In this document: piece by piece, positions 4,990-5,521 of the stretch
Position numbering within the stretch: the first letter of the stretch is position 1
How the letters are laid out: each line of letters starts with the position of its first letter
Assembly: GCA_023436515.1 (NCBI GenBank)
Contig: JAEZIV010000319.1
Span: 1 to 5,521, forward strand
Direction of reading: 5' to 3'
Source of the DNA: Bacillota bacterium
GTDB taxonomy: Bacteria > Bacillota > Clostridia > Acetivibrionales > DSM-1351
Length of the DNA stretch: 5,521 bases
The notes under the pieces: model-generated
What the model saw: the letters and a program-made list of their open reading frames with translations, nothing else
Databases searched by the model: none
What the model was told of the DNA's origin: nothing
Position numbers and translations under genes: made by a program

Positions 4990-5521
4990 TCATTCCTGGG
5001 CATGAAGGTGCCTCAGATAGTATTCATATTCAAGCCTCAAGCCCTCTTCCATGTCCACCTTCGGTTTCCAGCCCGTTTGATATATCCTTGTATTATCTAA
5101 AACTCTTCGTGGTGTTCCATCAGGCTTTGAGGTGTCAAAGATAAGCTCACCTTCATACTCAACCACCTTCTTTATTGTTTCAGCAAGCTTACGAATGCTT
5201 ATCTCACTTCCTGAGCCGATATTGACAAAGTCGTTTCCCTCATAGTTCAGCATTAGCTTCAGGCAGGCATCAGCCATATCATCCACATATAGAAACTCCC
5301 TCAGAGGAGTACCTGTTCCCCATAGCTCAACTACCGGAAGTCTCTCGGTTTTTGCTTTGTGAAGCTTTATTATCATTGAGGGTATAACATGTGAATTATA
5401 AGCATCAAACCTGTCATTAACTCCATATAGGCTGGCGGGCATGGCGCAGATATAGTTTGTGCCATATTGCTTATTGTAAGACTGACACATTTTTATTCCT
5501 GAAATTTTCGCCAGAGCATAT
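4990..5521 (-). CDS. fcl: GDP-L-fucose synthase, C-terminal part (cut by window end)
   Basis: This enzyme, an epimerase-reductase of the short-chain dehydrogenase superfamily, turns GDP-4-keto-6-deoxymannose into GDP-L-fucose using NADPH in the cytoplasm. The visible 176 residues begin exactly at the catalytic Tyr of the YALAK motif (the YxxxK pair, 5506-5520); about 140 N-terminal residues with the NADP-binding fold lie outside the window. YNKQYGTNY, MPASLYG and NSHVIP follow. The His of NSHVIP is 43 residues after the Tyr, the same spacing as Tyr136 and His179 in the E. coli enzyme. WGTGTPLREFLYVDDMA is the family's substrate-binding segment, so the identification is firm. An internal ATG at 5490 is not the start. 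The partner gene for GDP-mannose dehydratase is probably upstream on the same strand, beyond the window. It provides the donor that the fucosyltransferase-like proteins would use. Confidence 0.93.
   Translation of the reverse strand, partial: YALAKISGIKMCQSYNKQYGTNYICAMPASLYGVNDRFDAYNSHVIPSMIIKLHKAKTERLPVVELWGTGTPLREFLYVDDMADACLKLMLNYEGNDFVNIGSGSEISIRKLAETIKKVVEYEGELIFDTSKPDGTPRRVLDNTRIYQTGWKPKVDMEEGLRLEYEYYLRHLHAQE

Overview
The window looks like chromosomal DNA of a low-GC Gram-positive bacterium, most likely a member of the Clostridia. The grounds are AT-rich intergenic DNA, strong GGAGG-type ribosome binding sites, frequent GTG starts, a DivIVA-family protein and a Gram-positive style signal peptide. 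The genus cannot be fixed from the sequence alone.

Layout. (1) Positions 1-2402, plus strand: three tandem paralogous genes for fucosyltransferase-like (GT23/NodZ-like) glycosyltransferases. The first is cut by the window edge. Both junctions are 11-bp overlaps with the downstream ribosome binding site inside the upstream coding sequence, so the array looks like one translationally coupled operon made by tandem duplication. (2) 2403-2534: a convergent intergenic gap with a strong hairpin terminator. (3) 2535-3317, minus strand: a secreted, lysine-rich protein in which ten seven-residue beta-type repeats sit between two probable coiled coils; I do not recognise its family. (4) 3318-3480: a divergent promoter region with a TATAAT box for each direction and an inverted repeat between them. 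(5) 3481-4911, plus strand: an APH(2'')-like small-molecule kinase followed by a short DivIVA-like protein. (6) 4924-4963: a strong hairpin terminator between convergent genes. (7) 4990-5521, minus strand: the C-terminal half of GDP-L-fucose synthase, cut by the right edge.

How the genes may work together. GDP-L-fucose synthase makes the donor that fucosyltransferases use, and finding it about 2.6 kb from three fucosyltransferase-like genes suggests a locus for fucosylating a cell-surface glycan or secreted glycoconjugate. The secreted repeat protein, the kinase and the DivIVA-like protein may belong to the same surface programme, but that rests only on proximity. The most unusual items are the paralogue array, with diverged catalytic motifs and variable tails, the heptapeptide-repeat secreted protein, and the DivIVA-like protein with a charge reversal at its membrane-binding position.
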